DNA of 5,766 nucleotides from an uncultured Clostridium sp. (GTDB lineage Bacteria > Bacillota > Clostridia > Clostridiales > Clostridiaceae). Where the stretch lies: contig CAKVNP010000157.1 in NCBI GenBank assembly GCA_934777095.1, positions 1 through 5,766 of the forward strand, in the 5' to 3' direction. Shown piece after piece: positions 1 to 5,741 of the stretch. Every line of letters begins with the position of its first letter. The stretch's first letter is position 1. Position numbers and translations under genes: made by a program. Under the pieces are notes generated by a model, which was not told the DNA's origin, ran no database searches, and saw only the letters and a list, made by a program, of their open reading frames with translations.

Positions 1-221
1 GTATAGAAGAAGGAGAATGTAAATTATATTACACAAGTGATATAGTAGAAAAAATACAGAATTCCTTAGTTTTTGATGAAGATAAGGAAGAAGTAATATC
101 TAAGCTGATTGCACCAGTGATAGAATTTAATGTAAATGATTATGCAGTAGATGATATTTTTCAAGATGTAGAGTCAATAGATATTATGGAACAATATGGA
201 GATCCGATAACAGGACAGTAA
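1..221 (+). CDS. 3' end of an unrecognised acidic protein (partial)
   Basis: An open frame enters from the left edge (first complete codon at position 3) and ends at TAA 219-221, giving 72 C-terminal residues that start IEEGECKLYYTSD and end QYGDPITGQ. The piece is strongly acidic: more than a quarter of residues are Asp or Glu, against only four lysines. It has no transmembrane stretch and no Cys/His metal motif. Codon use (AGT, ATA, GAA, TTA) matches the downstream genes, and a terminator lies 45 bp after the stop, so it looks like a real gene end. I do not recognise the family. In Bacillus the region upstream of ruvA holds bofC, but I see no residue pattern here that would justify that name. 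The rest of the protein lies outside the window. Confidence 0.7.
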   Translation, partial: IEEGECKLYYTSDIVEKIQNSLVFDEDKEEVISKLIAPVIEFNVNDYAVDDIFQDVESIDIMEQYGDPITGQ

Positions 222-229
222 AAATAATA

Positions 230-264
230 ATTATGAATTATGGATTATGAATGATGAATTGATG
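230..264. repeat. Five degenerate 7-bp tandem units (ATTATGA-like)
   Basis: Read from 230 the units are ATTATGA, ATTATGG, ATTATGA, ATGATGA and ATTGATG. The array sits between the stop codon of the upstream gene and the start of its terminator stem. Short ATTATGA/ATTGTGA-type arrays occur in intergenic DNA of some clostridia (general recollection, not checked). No coding role is apparent, since the stop codon precedes the array. Confidence 0.6.
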
Positions 265-265
265 T

Positions 266-293
266 AAAAATTCCACTTAGGTGGAATTTTTTT
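266..293 (+). terminator. Rho-independent terminator of the upstream gene
   Basis: The left arm AAAAATTCCAC (266-276) and right arm GTGGAATTTTT (281-291) pair perfectly over 11 bp around a TTAG loop, and the T run continues to 293. It lies 45 bp after the upstream stop codon and separates that gene from the ruvA promoter. The A tract on the left could also give some termination in the opposite direction. Confidence 0.88.
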
Positions 294-361
294 ATTTTTA
301 AAGAAACTTAGGAGAGTATTAGATCCGCTATTCACTCTTAGTTAAAAAGGTTTTGTCTATA

Positions 362-395
362 TTGAAAATTTATTGTTAAAATGTTAAAGTATAAT
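362..395 (+). promoter_or_regulatory. Probable sigma-A-type promoter region for ruvA-ruvB-queA-tgt
   Basis: This AT-rich stretch lies between the upstream terminator and ruvA. A perfect TATAAT is at 390-395, but no good -35 box lies 16-18 bp upstream of it. Alternatives with correct spacing are TTGAAA (362-367), 17 bp, TAAAGT (385-390), and TTGTCT (353-358), 18 bp, TAAAAT (377-382). The region is clear as a promoter but the exact hexamer pair is not. Using TATAAT would put the transcript start near 402 and leave a leader of about 80 nt before the ruvA start. I see no GAAC-N4-GTTC/GTTT-type LexA box here. Confidence 0.5.
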
Positions 396-466
396 GTAGA
401 CATAAAAAATGGGGTCAGACTGCTTAAAAGTTATATTACTTATAGATAAGAGAGCTGACATTAGGC

Positions 467-472
467 AGGAGG
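467..472 (+). promoter_or_regulatory. Ribosome binding site that fixes the ruvA start
   Basis: A perfect AGGAGG is followed by 8 nt and then GTG at 481. The only further-upstream ATG in frame (409) has no SD-like sequence in front of it, so this site supports initiation at GTG 481. Confidence 0.88.
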
Positions 473-480
473 ATGGATTA

Positions 481-1089
481 GTGTACGAATATATTAAAGG
501 GAAATACATGGGAATAAATAAAGACTATGTAATAATAGAGAATAATAATATTGGCTATAAAATATTTACTTCTGGCGCTACTATGGCTGAAATGCCTGCA
601 ATAAATGAAGAAGTAATGTTGTATTTAGAACAAATTGTAAGAGAAGATTTTATAGGTCTTTATGGCTTTAAAGATAGAGAAGAATTAGATATGTTTAAAT
701 TACTGCTTTCTATCAGCGGTGTAGGAGCAAAAGCTGCGTTATCATTATTATCAATAAGCAGGATAAATAACTTAAAATATGCAATAATGATGGAAGATGA
801 TAAGCATCTATGCAGGGCACCAGGAATAGGGAAGAAAACTGCAGGAAGAATTATTTTAGAGCTTAAAGATAAAATTAAGAAAGATGATATTATGACAGGT
901 GTTGATATTCAAGAAGGATTTGAAGATATAGCTCCTTCAATAAATGTTAATACTGTAAATGAAGCATTAGGTGCATTACTTGCTTTAGGATATTCTGAAA
1001 AAGAAGCAGAAACAGCACTTAAGCAAGTTGATAAAACTGCAGCTGTGGAGGATATCATCAAGGATTGTTTAAAAGTATTAATGGGATAG
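481..1089 (+). CDS. ruvA: Holliday junction branch migration protein RuvA
   Basis: RuvA binds four-way junctions as a tetramer or octamer and loads RuvB on opposite arms for branch migration in recombinational repair. The frame is open back to ATG 409, but family members begin at the MYEYIKG-like segment encoded from GTG 481, which has AGGAGG 8 nt upstream. The chosen start gives 202 aa, the normal RuvA length. Visible parts are the N-terminal OB-fold domain (about 1-63, ending [10 protein letters not shown]), then two helix-hairpin-helix motifs, [10 protein letters not shown] (78-87) and [12 protein letters not shown] (113-124). A polar linker (about 132-155) and the RuvB-contacting domain III (about 156-202, with [15 protein letters not shown]) follow. 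All domains appear intact. It is the first gene of the operon, and ruvB starts 10 bp after its stop. No ruvC is visible, as expected for clostridia, where RecU usually serves as resolvase. Confidence 0.95.
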   Translation: MYEYIKGKYMGINKDYVIIENNNIGYKIFTSGATMAEMPAINEEVMLYLEQIVREDFIGLYGFKDREELDMFKLLLSISGVGAKAALSLLSISRINNLKYAIMMEDDKHLCRAPGIGKKTAGRIILELKDKIKKDDIMTGVDIQEGFEDIAPSINVNTVNEALGALLALGYSEKEAETALKQVDKTAAVEDIIKDCLKVLMG

Positions 1090-1099
1090 AGGTGAAATA

Positions 1100-2128
1100 G
1101 TGGAGAGAATTATTACACCAGGCGAATTGATGGAGGACGGAAGTGAACTTAGCTTAAGGCCGCAGAAAATAAATGAGTATATCGGCCAGGATAAAGTTAA
1201 GGAACGACTTAATGTATTTATTAAGGCAGCTCAATCAAGAGATGAAGTTTTAGACCATGTCTTATTATATGGACCACCAGGTCTTGGTAAAACAACTTTA
1301 GCTAATATCATAGCAAAAGAGATGAAAGGTGATTTAAAGATTACTTCAGGACCAGCTATTGAAAGAGCAGGAGATTTAGCCGCAATACTTACTACATTAA
1401 AGGATAATGATGTTTTATTCATCGATGAGATACATAGGTTAAATAGAAATGTTGAAGAAATACTATATCCTGCAATGGAAGATTATGCTCTTGATATTGT
1501 AATAGGTAAAGGAGCAGCAGCGAAATCTATAAGATTAGACCTACCACACTTTACGCTGATTGGAGCAACTACTAGAGTGGGAATGCTTACAGCACCACTA
1601 AGGGATAGATTTGGTGTAATGTGTAACATGGTTTATTATACAGATGAACAATTAAAAGAAATTATTGTAAGATCTGCATATGTATTAGGCTGTGATATTA
1701 CGGAAGAAGGTGCTATGGAGATAGCAAGAAGATCAAGAGGAACTCCTAGAATAGCTAATAGATTATTAAAAAGGGTAAGGGATTATGCACAGGTATATTC
1801 TGATTCTCTGATAAGCTATAAGGAAGCAAGAGCTGCTCTTGAACTTTTAGAAGTTGACAGTAAAGGCTTTGATTTAGTAGATAATAAAATATTAGAGGCT
1901 ATCATAGATAATTTTAAAGGCGGACCAGTTGGAATTGAAACATTATCTTATTATATAGGAGAAGAGCTTGGAACTATTGAAGATGTTTATGAACCATATT
2001 TACTTCAAAAGGGGTTTATTGTAAGAACTCCAAGGGGAAGAATGGCTACAGATAAAGCATATGAACATCTTGGAAGGCAAAGAACTAAAAAGATAACAAA
2101 AAACCAAGCAAGTTTTTTTGACGAATAA
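1100..2128 (+). CDS. ruvB: Holliday junction branch migration DNA helicase RuvB
   Basis: RuvB is the AAA+ motor that forms hexameric rings on the DNA arms flanking a RuvA-bound junction and pumps DNA using ATP. The 342 aa length is typical. Visible motifs are Walker A GPPGLGKT (58-65), Walker B LFIDEIH (106-112), sensor 1 TLIGATTR (152-159), the arginine-finger segment LRDRFG (167-172), and sensor 2 GTPRIANR (214-221). The C-terminal winged-helix DNA-binding domain (about 255-330) contains GGPVGIETL and [10 protein letters not shown]. The start is GTG at 1100, with GAGGTG (1089-1094) 5 nt upstream overlapping the ruvA stop, so translation of the two genes is probably coupled. All ATPase residues expected of the family are present. 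The gene is followed by queA after 11 bp. Confidence 0.97.
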   Translation: MERIITPGELMEDGSELSLRPQKINEYIGQDKVKERLNVFIKAAQSRDEVLDHVLLYGPPGLGKTTLANIIAKEMKGDLKITSGPAIERAGDLAAILTTLKDNDVLFIDEIHRLNRNVEEILYPAMEDYALDIVIGKGAAAKSIRLDLPHFTLIGATTRVGMLTAPLRDRFGVMCNMVYYTDEQLKEIIVRSAYVLGCDITEEGAMEIARRSRGTPRIANRLLKRVRDYAQVYSDSLISYKEARAALELLEVDSKGFDLVDNKILEAIIDNFKGGPVGIETLSYYIGEELGTIEDVYEPYLLQKGFIVRTPRGRMATDKAYEHLGRQRTKKITKNQASFFDE

Positions 2129-2139
2129 GGAGTACAAAA

Positions 2140-3165
2140 ATGAAAACAAGTGATTTTAATTTTGATTTACCAGAAGAGCTGATTGCTCAGCATCCATTAG
2201 AAAAAAGAGATACTTCAAGGTTAATGGTTTTAGATAAAGCTACTGGTGAAATTGAACATAGACATTTTTATGATGTTTTAGATTATTTAAATGCAGGTGA
2301 TACTTTAGTGTTAAATAATACAAGGGTATTACCAGCAAGATTAATTGGTGAAAAAGAAGGAACTGGCGGAAAAATTGAATTCTTACTTTTAAGAAGAATT
2401 GAAGGAGATAAGTGGGAGTGCTTAGCTAAGCCAGGTAAAAGAGCTAAAATAGGAACAGTATTTACATTTGGTGAAGGAAAATTAAAATGTAAAGTTGTGG
2501 ATATAATTGAAGAGGGTAATAGAATTATCGAGTTTATGTATGATGGTATATTTGAACAAGTTTTAGATGAACTTGGTGAAATGCCACTTCCTCCATATAT
2601 CACTGAAAGATTAGAGGACAAGGAAAGATACCAGACGGTATATTCTAAAGAAAAAGGTTCTGCAGCAGCGCCAACAGCTGGCTTACATTTTACAGAAGAA
2701 CTTTTAACGAAAGTTAGAGAAAAAGGTGTAAATATTGCATATGTAACTCTGCATGTTGGACTAGGAACATTTAGACCGGTTAAGGTTGATGATGTAAATG
2801 AACATGTAATGCATTCAGAATATTATCATTTAGATGCTGAAAATGCAAAAATTATCAATGATACCAAGAAAAATGGCGGCAGAATTATCTCGGTAGGAAC
2901 TACATCTACTAGAACTTTAGAAACTATTGGCGATGAAAATGGAATGGTTTCAGAGCAAAGCGGCTGGACTAATATCTTTATTTATCCAGGATATAAATTT
3001 AAAATAGTAGATAATTTAATTACTAATTTCCATCTGCCAGAATCAACATTAATTATGCTTGTATCTGCTTTAGCAGGGAAAGAGCATGTAATGAATGCTT
3101 ATAATGAAGCAGTTAAAGAAAGATACAGATTCTTCTCATTTGGAGATTCAATGATAATAAAGTAA
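2140..3165 (+). CDS. queA: S-adenosylmethionine:tRNA ribosyltransferase-isomerase QueA
   Basis: QueA acts on tRNA already carrying preQ1 at position 34. It transfers and rearranges the ribosyl part of SAM to give epoxyqueuosine, the penultimate step of queuosine synthesis, in the cytosol. The 341 aa length is normal. Conserved blocks are [11 protein letters not shown] (58-68), GEMPLPPYI (146-154), [22 protein letters not shown] (split here as [10 protein letters not shown] 164-173 and [12 protein letters not shown] 174-185), HVGLGTF (205-211), GTTSTRTLE (253-261), [12 protein letters not shown] (293-304) and [12 protein letters not shown] (329-340). ATG 2140 has AAGGAG (2127-2132) 7 nt upstream, overlapping the ruvB stop codon. 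Its place directly before tgt matches the consecutive steps of the pathway. The epoxide reductase (QueG or QueH) and the preQ1 synthesis genes are not in this window. Confidence 0.97.
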   Translation: MKTSDFNFDLPEELIAQHPLEKRDTSRLMVLDKATGEIEHRHFYDVLDYLNAGDTLVLNNTRVLPARLIGEKEGTGGKIEFLLLRRIEGDKWECLAKPGKRAKIGTVFTFGEGKLKCKVVDIIEEGNRIIEFMYDGIFEQVLDELGEMPLPPYITERLEDKERYQTVYSKEKGSAAAPTAGLHFTEELLTKVREKGVNIAYVTLHVGLGTFRPVKVDDVNEHVMHSEYYHLDAENAKIINDTKKNGGRIISVGTTSTRTLETIGDENGMVSEQSGWTNIFIYPGYKFKIVDNLITNFHLPESTLIMLVSALAGKEHVMNAYNEAVKERYRFFSFGDSMIIK

Positions 3166-3173
3166 CATAAGTA

Positions 3174-3179
3174 GAAGGA
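3174..3179 (+). promoter_or_regulatory. Ribosome binding site favouring the TTG start of tgt
   Basis: GAAGGA lies 1 nt before GTG 3181, which is too close for initiation there, and 10 nt before TTG 3190, which is workable. This is the main reason for preferring TTG 3190 as the tgt start. Confidence 0.6.
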
Positions 3180-3189
3180 CGTGAAGTTT

Positions 3190-4335
3190 TTGAGTAAAAA
3201 GAGATATACTTTACTAAAAAAAGAAGGTAAAGCTAGAAGAGGAAGATTTGAAACACCTCATGGAACAATTGAAACACCAGTATTTATGAATGTTGGTACA
3301 TTAGCAGCTATTAAAGGTGCAGTATCATCAATGGATTTAAAGGAAATAGGATGCCAAGTTGAGCTTTCAAATACTTATCATTTACATTTAAGACCAACTG
3401 ATAAAGTAGTAGCTGAAATGGGTGGTTTACATCAATTTATGAATTGGGATAGACCAATACTTACAGATTCAGGCGGATTCCAAGTATTTTCACTTTCAGG
3501 AATGAGAAAGATTAAGGAAGAGGGAGTTTACTTCAGCTCACATATAGATGGAAAGAAAATATTTATGGGACCAGAAGAGTCAATGCAGATTCAAAGTAAT
3601 TTAGCTTCTACTATAGCTATGGCGTTTGATGAATGTATACCAAATCCATCAACTAGAGAATATGTAGAACAGTCAGTTGCAAGAACTAACAGATGGCTTG
3701 ATAGATGTATAGCTGAAATGAATAGATTAAATTCACTGCCAGATACAATAAACAAAGAACAAATGTTATTTGGTATCAATCAAGGTGGATGTTATGAGGA
3801 TATCAGAATAGAGCATGCTAAGCATTTAGCTACTTTAGATATGGATGGGTATGCAATAGGTGGATTAGCCGTTGGTGAAACTCATGAAGAAATGTACAGA
3901 GTTATTGATGCTGTAGTTCCTCATTTACCAGAAGATAAACCAATATACCTAATGGGTGTAGGAACTCCAGAAAATATCTTAGAAGCTGTTGAAAGAGGAG
4001 TTGACTTCTTTGACTGCGTATTACCAGCAAGAAATGGTAGACATGGTCACTTATTCACAGCTAATGGTAAGATAAATATAATGAATAAGAAGTTTGAATT
4101 AGATGAAAGACCAATAGATGAAGGATGTCAATGTCCTGCTTGTAAGCATTATACAAGATCTTATATCAGACATTTATTTAAAGCTAAAGAAATGCTAGCA
4201 ATGAGACTTGCAGTATTACATAACCTTTACTTCTATAACACTATGATGGAAGAAATAAGAGAAGCTCTAGATAATGGAACTTTTGCTGAATATAAGGCTG
4301 CTAAGCTTGAAGCTTGGGGAGCTAATAAGAAATAA
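3190..4335 (+). CDS. tgt: tRNA-guanine(34) transglycosylase Tgt
   Basis: Tgt replaces guanine 34 in tRNAs for Asp, Asn, His and Tyr with preQ1, which is then processed by QueA, encoded just upstream. The TTG start gives 381 aa; GTG 3181 would give 384 but is only 1 nt from the SD. Numbered from TTG, the features are the catalytic segment TDSGGFQ (92-98, with D93 as general acid/base) and the substrate-binding DEC (147-149). NQGG (197-200) and GGLAVGE (224-230) follow, then FDCVLPARNGRHG (274-286, nucleophile D275). The zinc site is C313-x-C315-x2-C318 with H344. The (beta/alpha)8 barrel therefore looks complete and catalytically intact. The GGLAVGE segment fits the bacterial preQ1-using type, but a clostridial enzyme could also accept queuine. 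It is the last gene of the operon, 24 bp after queA, with a strong terminator 9 bp after its stop. Confidence 0.95.
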   Translation: MSKKRYTLLKKEGKARRGRFETPHGTIETPVFMNVGTLAAIKGAVSSMDLKEIGCQVELSNTYHLHLRPTDKVVAEMGGLHQFMNWDRPILTDSGGFQVFSLSGMRKIKEEGVYFSSHIDGKKIFMGPEESMQIQSNLASTIAMAFDECIPNPSTREYVEQSVARTNRWLDRCIAEMNRLNSLPDTINKEQMLFGINQGGCYEDIRIEHAKHLATLDMDGYAIGGLAVGETHEEMYRVIDAVVPHLPEDKPIYLMGVGTPENILEAVERGVDFFDCVLPARNGRHGHLFTANGKINIMNKKFELDERPIDEGCQCPACKHYTRSYIRHLFKAKEMLAMRLAVLHNLYFYNTMMEEIREALDNGTFAEYKAAKLEAWGANKK

Positions 4336-4344
4336 TAAAAATAT

Positions 4345-4385
4345 TAAGGCTGTATCGTTTTATTTTTCGATACAGCCTTATTTTT
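4345..4385 (+). terminator. Rho-independent terminator of the ruvA-tgt operon
   Basis: TAAGGCTGTATCG (4345-4357) pairs perfectly over 13 bp with CGATACAGCCTTA (4368-4380) around a T-rich 10-nt loop, and five T residues follow (4381-4385). It starts 9 bp after the tgt stop codon. The A-rich left flank may also allow some termination on the minus strand. Confidence 0.9.
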
Positions 4386-4396
4386 ATGGTGAGTGG

Positions 4397-4426
4397 TGCG
4401 ATAATTACCGTTACTGTAATTATGCA
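4397..4426. other. Unexplained hairpin / inverted repeat between tgt terminator and LCP promoter
   Basis: ATAATTAC (4401-4408) and GTAATTAT (4416-4423) are a perfect 8-bp inverted repeat around a CGTTACT loop. TGC (4397-4399) and GCA (4424-4426) extend the stem by 3 bp past one bulged G (4400). No T run follows, so it is not an intrinsic terminator. It lies after the operon terminator and about 80 bp upstream of the LCP promoter. It could be an operator, part of a small RNA, or a relic; nothing in the sequence decides between these. Confidence 0.45.
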
Positions 4427-4500
4427 GTAAGAGGAGAGAATAGTGCCCACGGCAAGATGTAGTCTTAATTTTTATTAGGAGAAAATTTGAAAAAATGTTT

Positions 4501-4568
4501 AATTTGTAAATAATTGAAAAAAGTGTATAATATAAGGGCGAGTAAAAAAATAAAAAAATTTGTAAATA
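4501..4568. repeat. 12-bp direct repeat bracketing the LCP promoter
   Basis: AATTTGTAAATA occurs exactly at 4501-4512 and again at 4557-4568, 56 bp apart. The first copy overlaps the likely -35 region and the second is in the 5' leader just before the start codon. The surrounding DNA is very AT-rich, so chance is possible. Confidence 0.5.
4503..4531 (+). promoter_or_regulatory. Sigma-A-like promoter of the LCP gene
   Basis: A perfect TATAAT -10 box at 4526-4531 is paired with a weak -35, either TTGTAA (4504-4509, 16-bp spacer) or TTTGTA (4503-4508, 17-bp spacer). Transcription would begin near 4538 and give a leader of roughly 50 nt. It lies downstream of the tgt terminator, so the LCP gene is a separate transcription unit. 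Confidence 0.65.
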
Positions 4569-4585
4569 GTAATATGGGGTAGAGA

Positions 4586-5650
4586 ATGAGAAAGGAAAAG
4601 AATAAAAAAAATAAAAATAAATCTATCGAAATTATCAGAGCTGTTTTTTGTGTATTAATGGTTTGCTTGATTTTATGTGGCGCAGGGTATTTGTATGTAA
4701 ATGGCAAGATATATAGGGAAACTAAACCTGCAGCATCTGCAAATTTGGAGGCTCCTGAAAAATCTATGGAAGAAAGTATTGATTATAAAGAGGTTAAAGG
4801 AATTACTAATGTATTATTGATTGGTGCTGATGGAATAGATTTTGATTCAGCAGATCAAAGATCTGATTCAATGATTATTGCAACATTAGATAGTAATAAC
4901 GATAAAATAAAATTAACATCTTTATATAGGGATGCATTAGTTTATATTCCAGGACATGGAGAAGATAAGATGAATGCGTCATTTAGTTTAGGTGGACCGG
5001 AACTTGTAATGGAAACAATAAAATATAACTATGATTTAAATATTGAAAAATATGTAATGATAAATTTTGCAGGTTTTGAAAATGTAATTGATCAAATCGG
5101 TGGCGTAGAGATAGATGTTCAAGAATATCAAATACATGAATTAAATAAATATATTGGGGTAGATACTGGTGGGGATAGCCCATTAGTTGAAGGTCCGGGA
5201 TTACAAAATTTAAATGGAAAACAAGCTTTATCTTATGCGAGAATAAGAAAAGGTGTTGGTGATGATTTTGAAAGAACTGAAAGGCAGAGGGAAGTGCTTT
5301 TTAAATTAGCAGAAAAGCTTCAGGATACTAATCCAATAAAATATTTTGGTATTGCCAACGGAATGTTAGATTATCTAAGAACTAACATGCAGTTGTCGGA
5401 ATGTTTAAATATGGCATATACTATTTTTAAATTCCCTAGTTTAGATATGGAAGAATTAAGTATACCAGCACCAGAACTTTGTGAAGATGAAGAGGTAGAT
5501 GGAAATATGGTTTTAAAAATGGATAGATATGAAAATGCAGTAATCCTTAATGATTTTATTTTCAATGATACTCTTCCTGAATTTATCTTAAATAGAAGTA
5601 ATGAAAAAGATCCAAGCATTTATTATGAATATGAAGGATTTGGTGAATAA
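4586..5650 (+). CDS. LytR-CpsA-Psr (LCP) family cell-wall polymer ligase
   Basis: LCP proteins are membrane-anchored phosphotransferases. They move anionic glycopolymers such as teichoic acids or capsule from undecaprenyl-pyrophosphate carriers onto peptidoglycan, outside the membrane. This 354 aa protein has a short lysine-rich cytosolic tail (six Lys in residues 3-12), one transmembrane helix (about 16-38), a linker, and an LCP domain (about 73-240). Family signatures are NVLLIGADG (75-83), QRSDSMIIATL (91-101, with the conserved RSD), TSLYRD (111-116, R115), KMNASFSLGG (128-137) and GKQALSYARIR (211-221). The arginine-rich stretch FERTERQREVL (228-238) completes the set, so the catalytic Arg/Asp set appears present. 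The C-terminal part (about 240-354) is acidic (ELCEDEEVD, 298-306) and no extra LytR_C domain is evident. ATG 4586 has only a modest SD, GGGGT (4576-4580), 5 nt upstream, but the tail-plus-helix start supports it. The polymer it attaches cannot be told from the sequence. Confidence 0.92.
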   Translation: MRKEKNKKNKNKSIEIIRAVFCVLMVCLILCGAGYLYVNGKIYRETKPAASANLEAPEKSMEESIDYKEVKGITNVLLIGADGIDFDSADQRSDSMIIATLDSNNDKIKLTSLYRDALVYIPGHGEDKMNASFSLGGPELVMETIKYNYDLNIEKYVMINFAGFENVIDQIGGVEIDVQEYQIHELNKYIGVDTGGDSPLVEGPGLQNLNGKQALSYARIRKGVGDDFERTERQREVLFKLAEKLQDTNPIKYFGIANGMLDYLRTNMQLSECLNMAYTIFKFPSLDMEELSIPAPELCEDEEVDGNMVLKMDRYENAVILNDFIFNDTLPEFILNRSNEKDPSIYYEYEGFGE

Positions 5651-5664
5651 AAGTTAAATGTAAT

Positions 5665-5694
5665 AAAAAATTCCGCTTAAAGCGGAATTTTTTT
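5665..5694 (+). terminator. Rho-independent terminator of the LCP gene
   Basis: AAAAAATTCCGCT (5665-5677) pairs over 13 bp with AGCGGAATTTTTT (5681-5693) around a 3-nt loop, and the T run extends to 5694. It starts 14 bp after the LCP stop codon and shows that the gene is monocistronic on this side. Confidence 0.9.
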
Positions 5695-5705
5695 GTTTAG
5701 ATTAC

Positions 5706-5741
5706 TTATCTTAGAATTGAGCAATCGATTATATAAGATAA
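5706..5741. repeat. 8-bp inverted repeat in the right-edge intergenic region
   Basis: TTATCTTA (5706-5713) and TAAGATAA (5734-5741) are perfect inverted copies separated by 20 bp that include ATCGAT. No open frame or T-run terminator accompanies it. It could be an operator or the leader of a gene beyond the window; the composition is AT-rich and chance is possible. Confidence 0.35.

Noticed and set aside
414..459. GTCAG/CTGAC pairing in the ruvA leader as a regulatory stem
   Set aside because: Only 5 bp close a 36-nt interior that has just one weak 4-bp inner hairpin. This is not enough to claim a regulatory structure.
2283..2621. 112-codon minus-strand open frame inside queA
   Set aside because: It is fully contained in a well-conserved queA; the peptide is low-complexity Ser/Pro/Ile-rich and no initiation signals are apparent.
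4386..4430. Short frame MVSGAIITVTVIMQ starting at ATG 4386
   Set aside because: It has only 14 codons, no SD, and begins right at the terminator T run. The sequence is better explained by the hairpin at 4397-4426.
4274..4462. 62-codon plus-strand open frame overlapping the end of tgt
   Set aside because: It overlaps tgt in another frame, runs through the operon terminator, has no ribosome binding site, and its peptide resembles nothing known.
4386..4585. Possible riboswitch (preQ1, c-di-GMP, fluoride, T-box or SRP-like RNA) upstream of the LCP gene
   Set aside because: None of the conserved core motifs of these classes could be found, and most of the structured part lies upstream of the predicted promoter.
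4465..4707. 80-codon minus-strand open frame opposite the LCP promoter and start
   Set aside because: Its Phe/Leu/Ile-rich peptide is what the reverse complement of A-rich DNA gives by default. It covers a good promoter and the LCP N-terminus.
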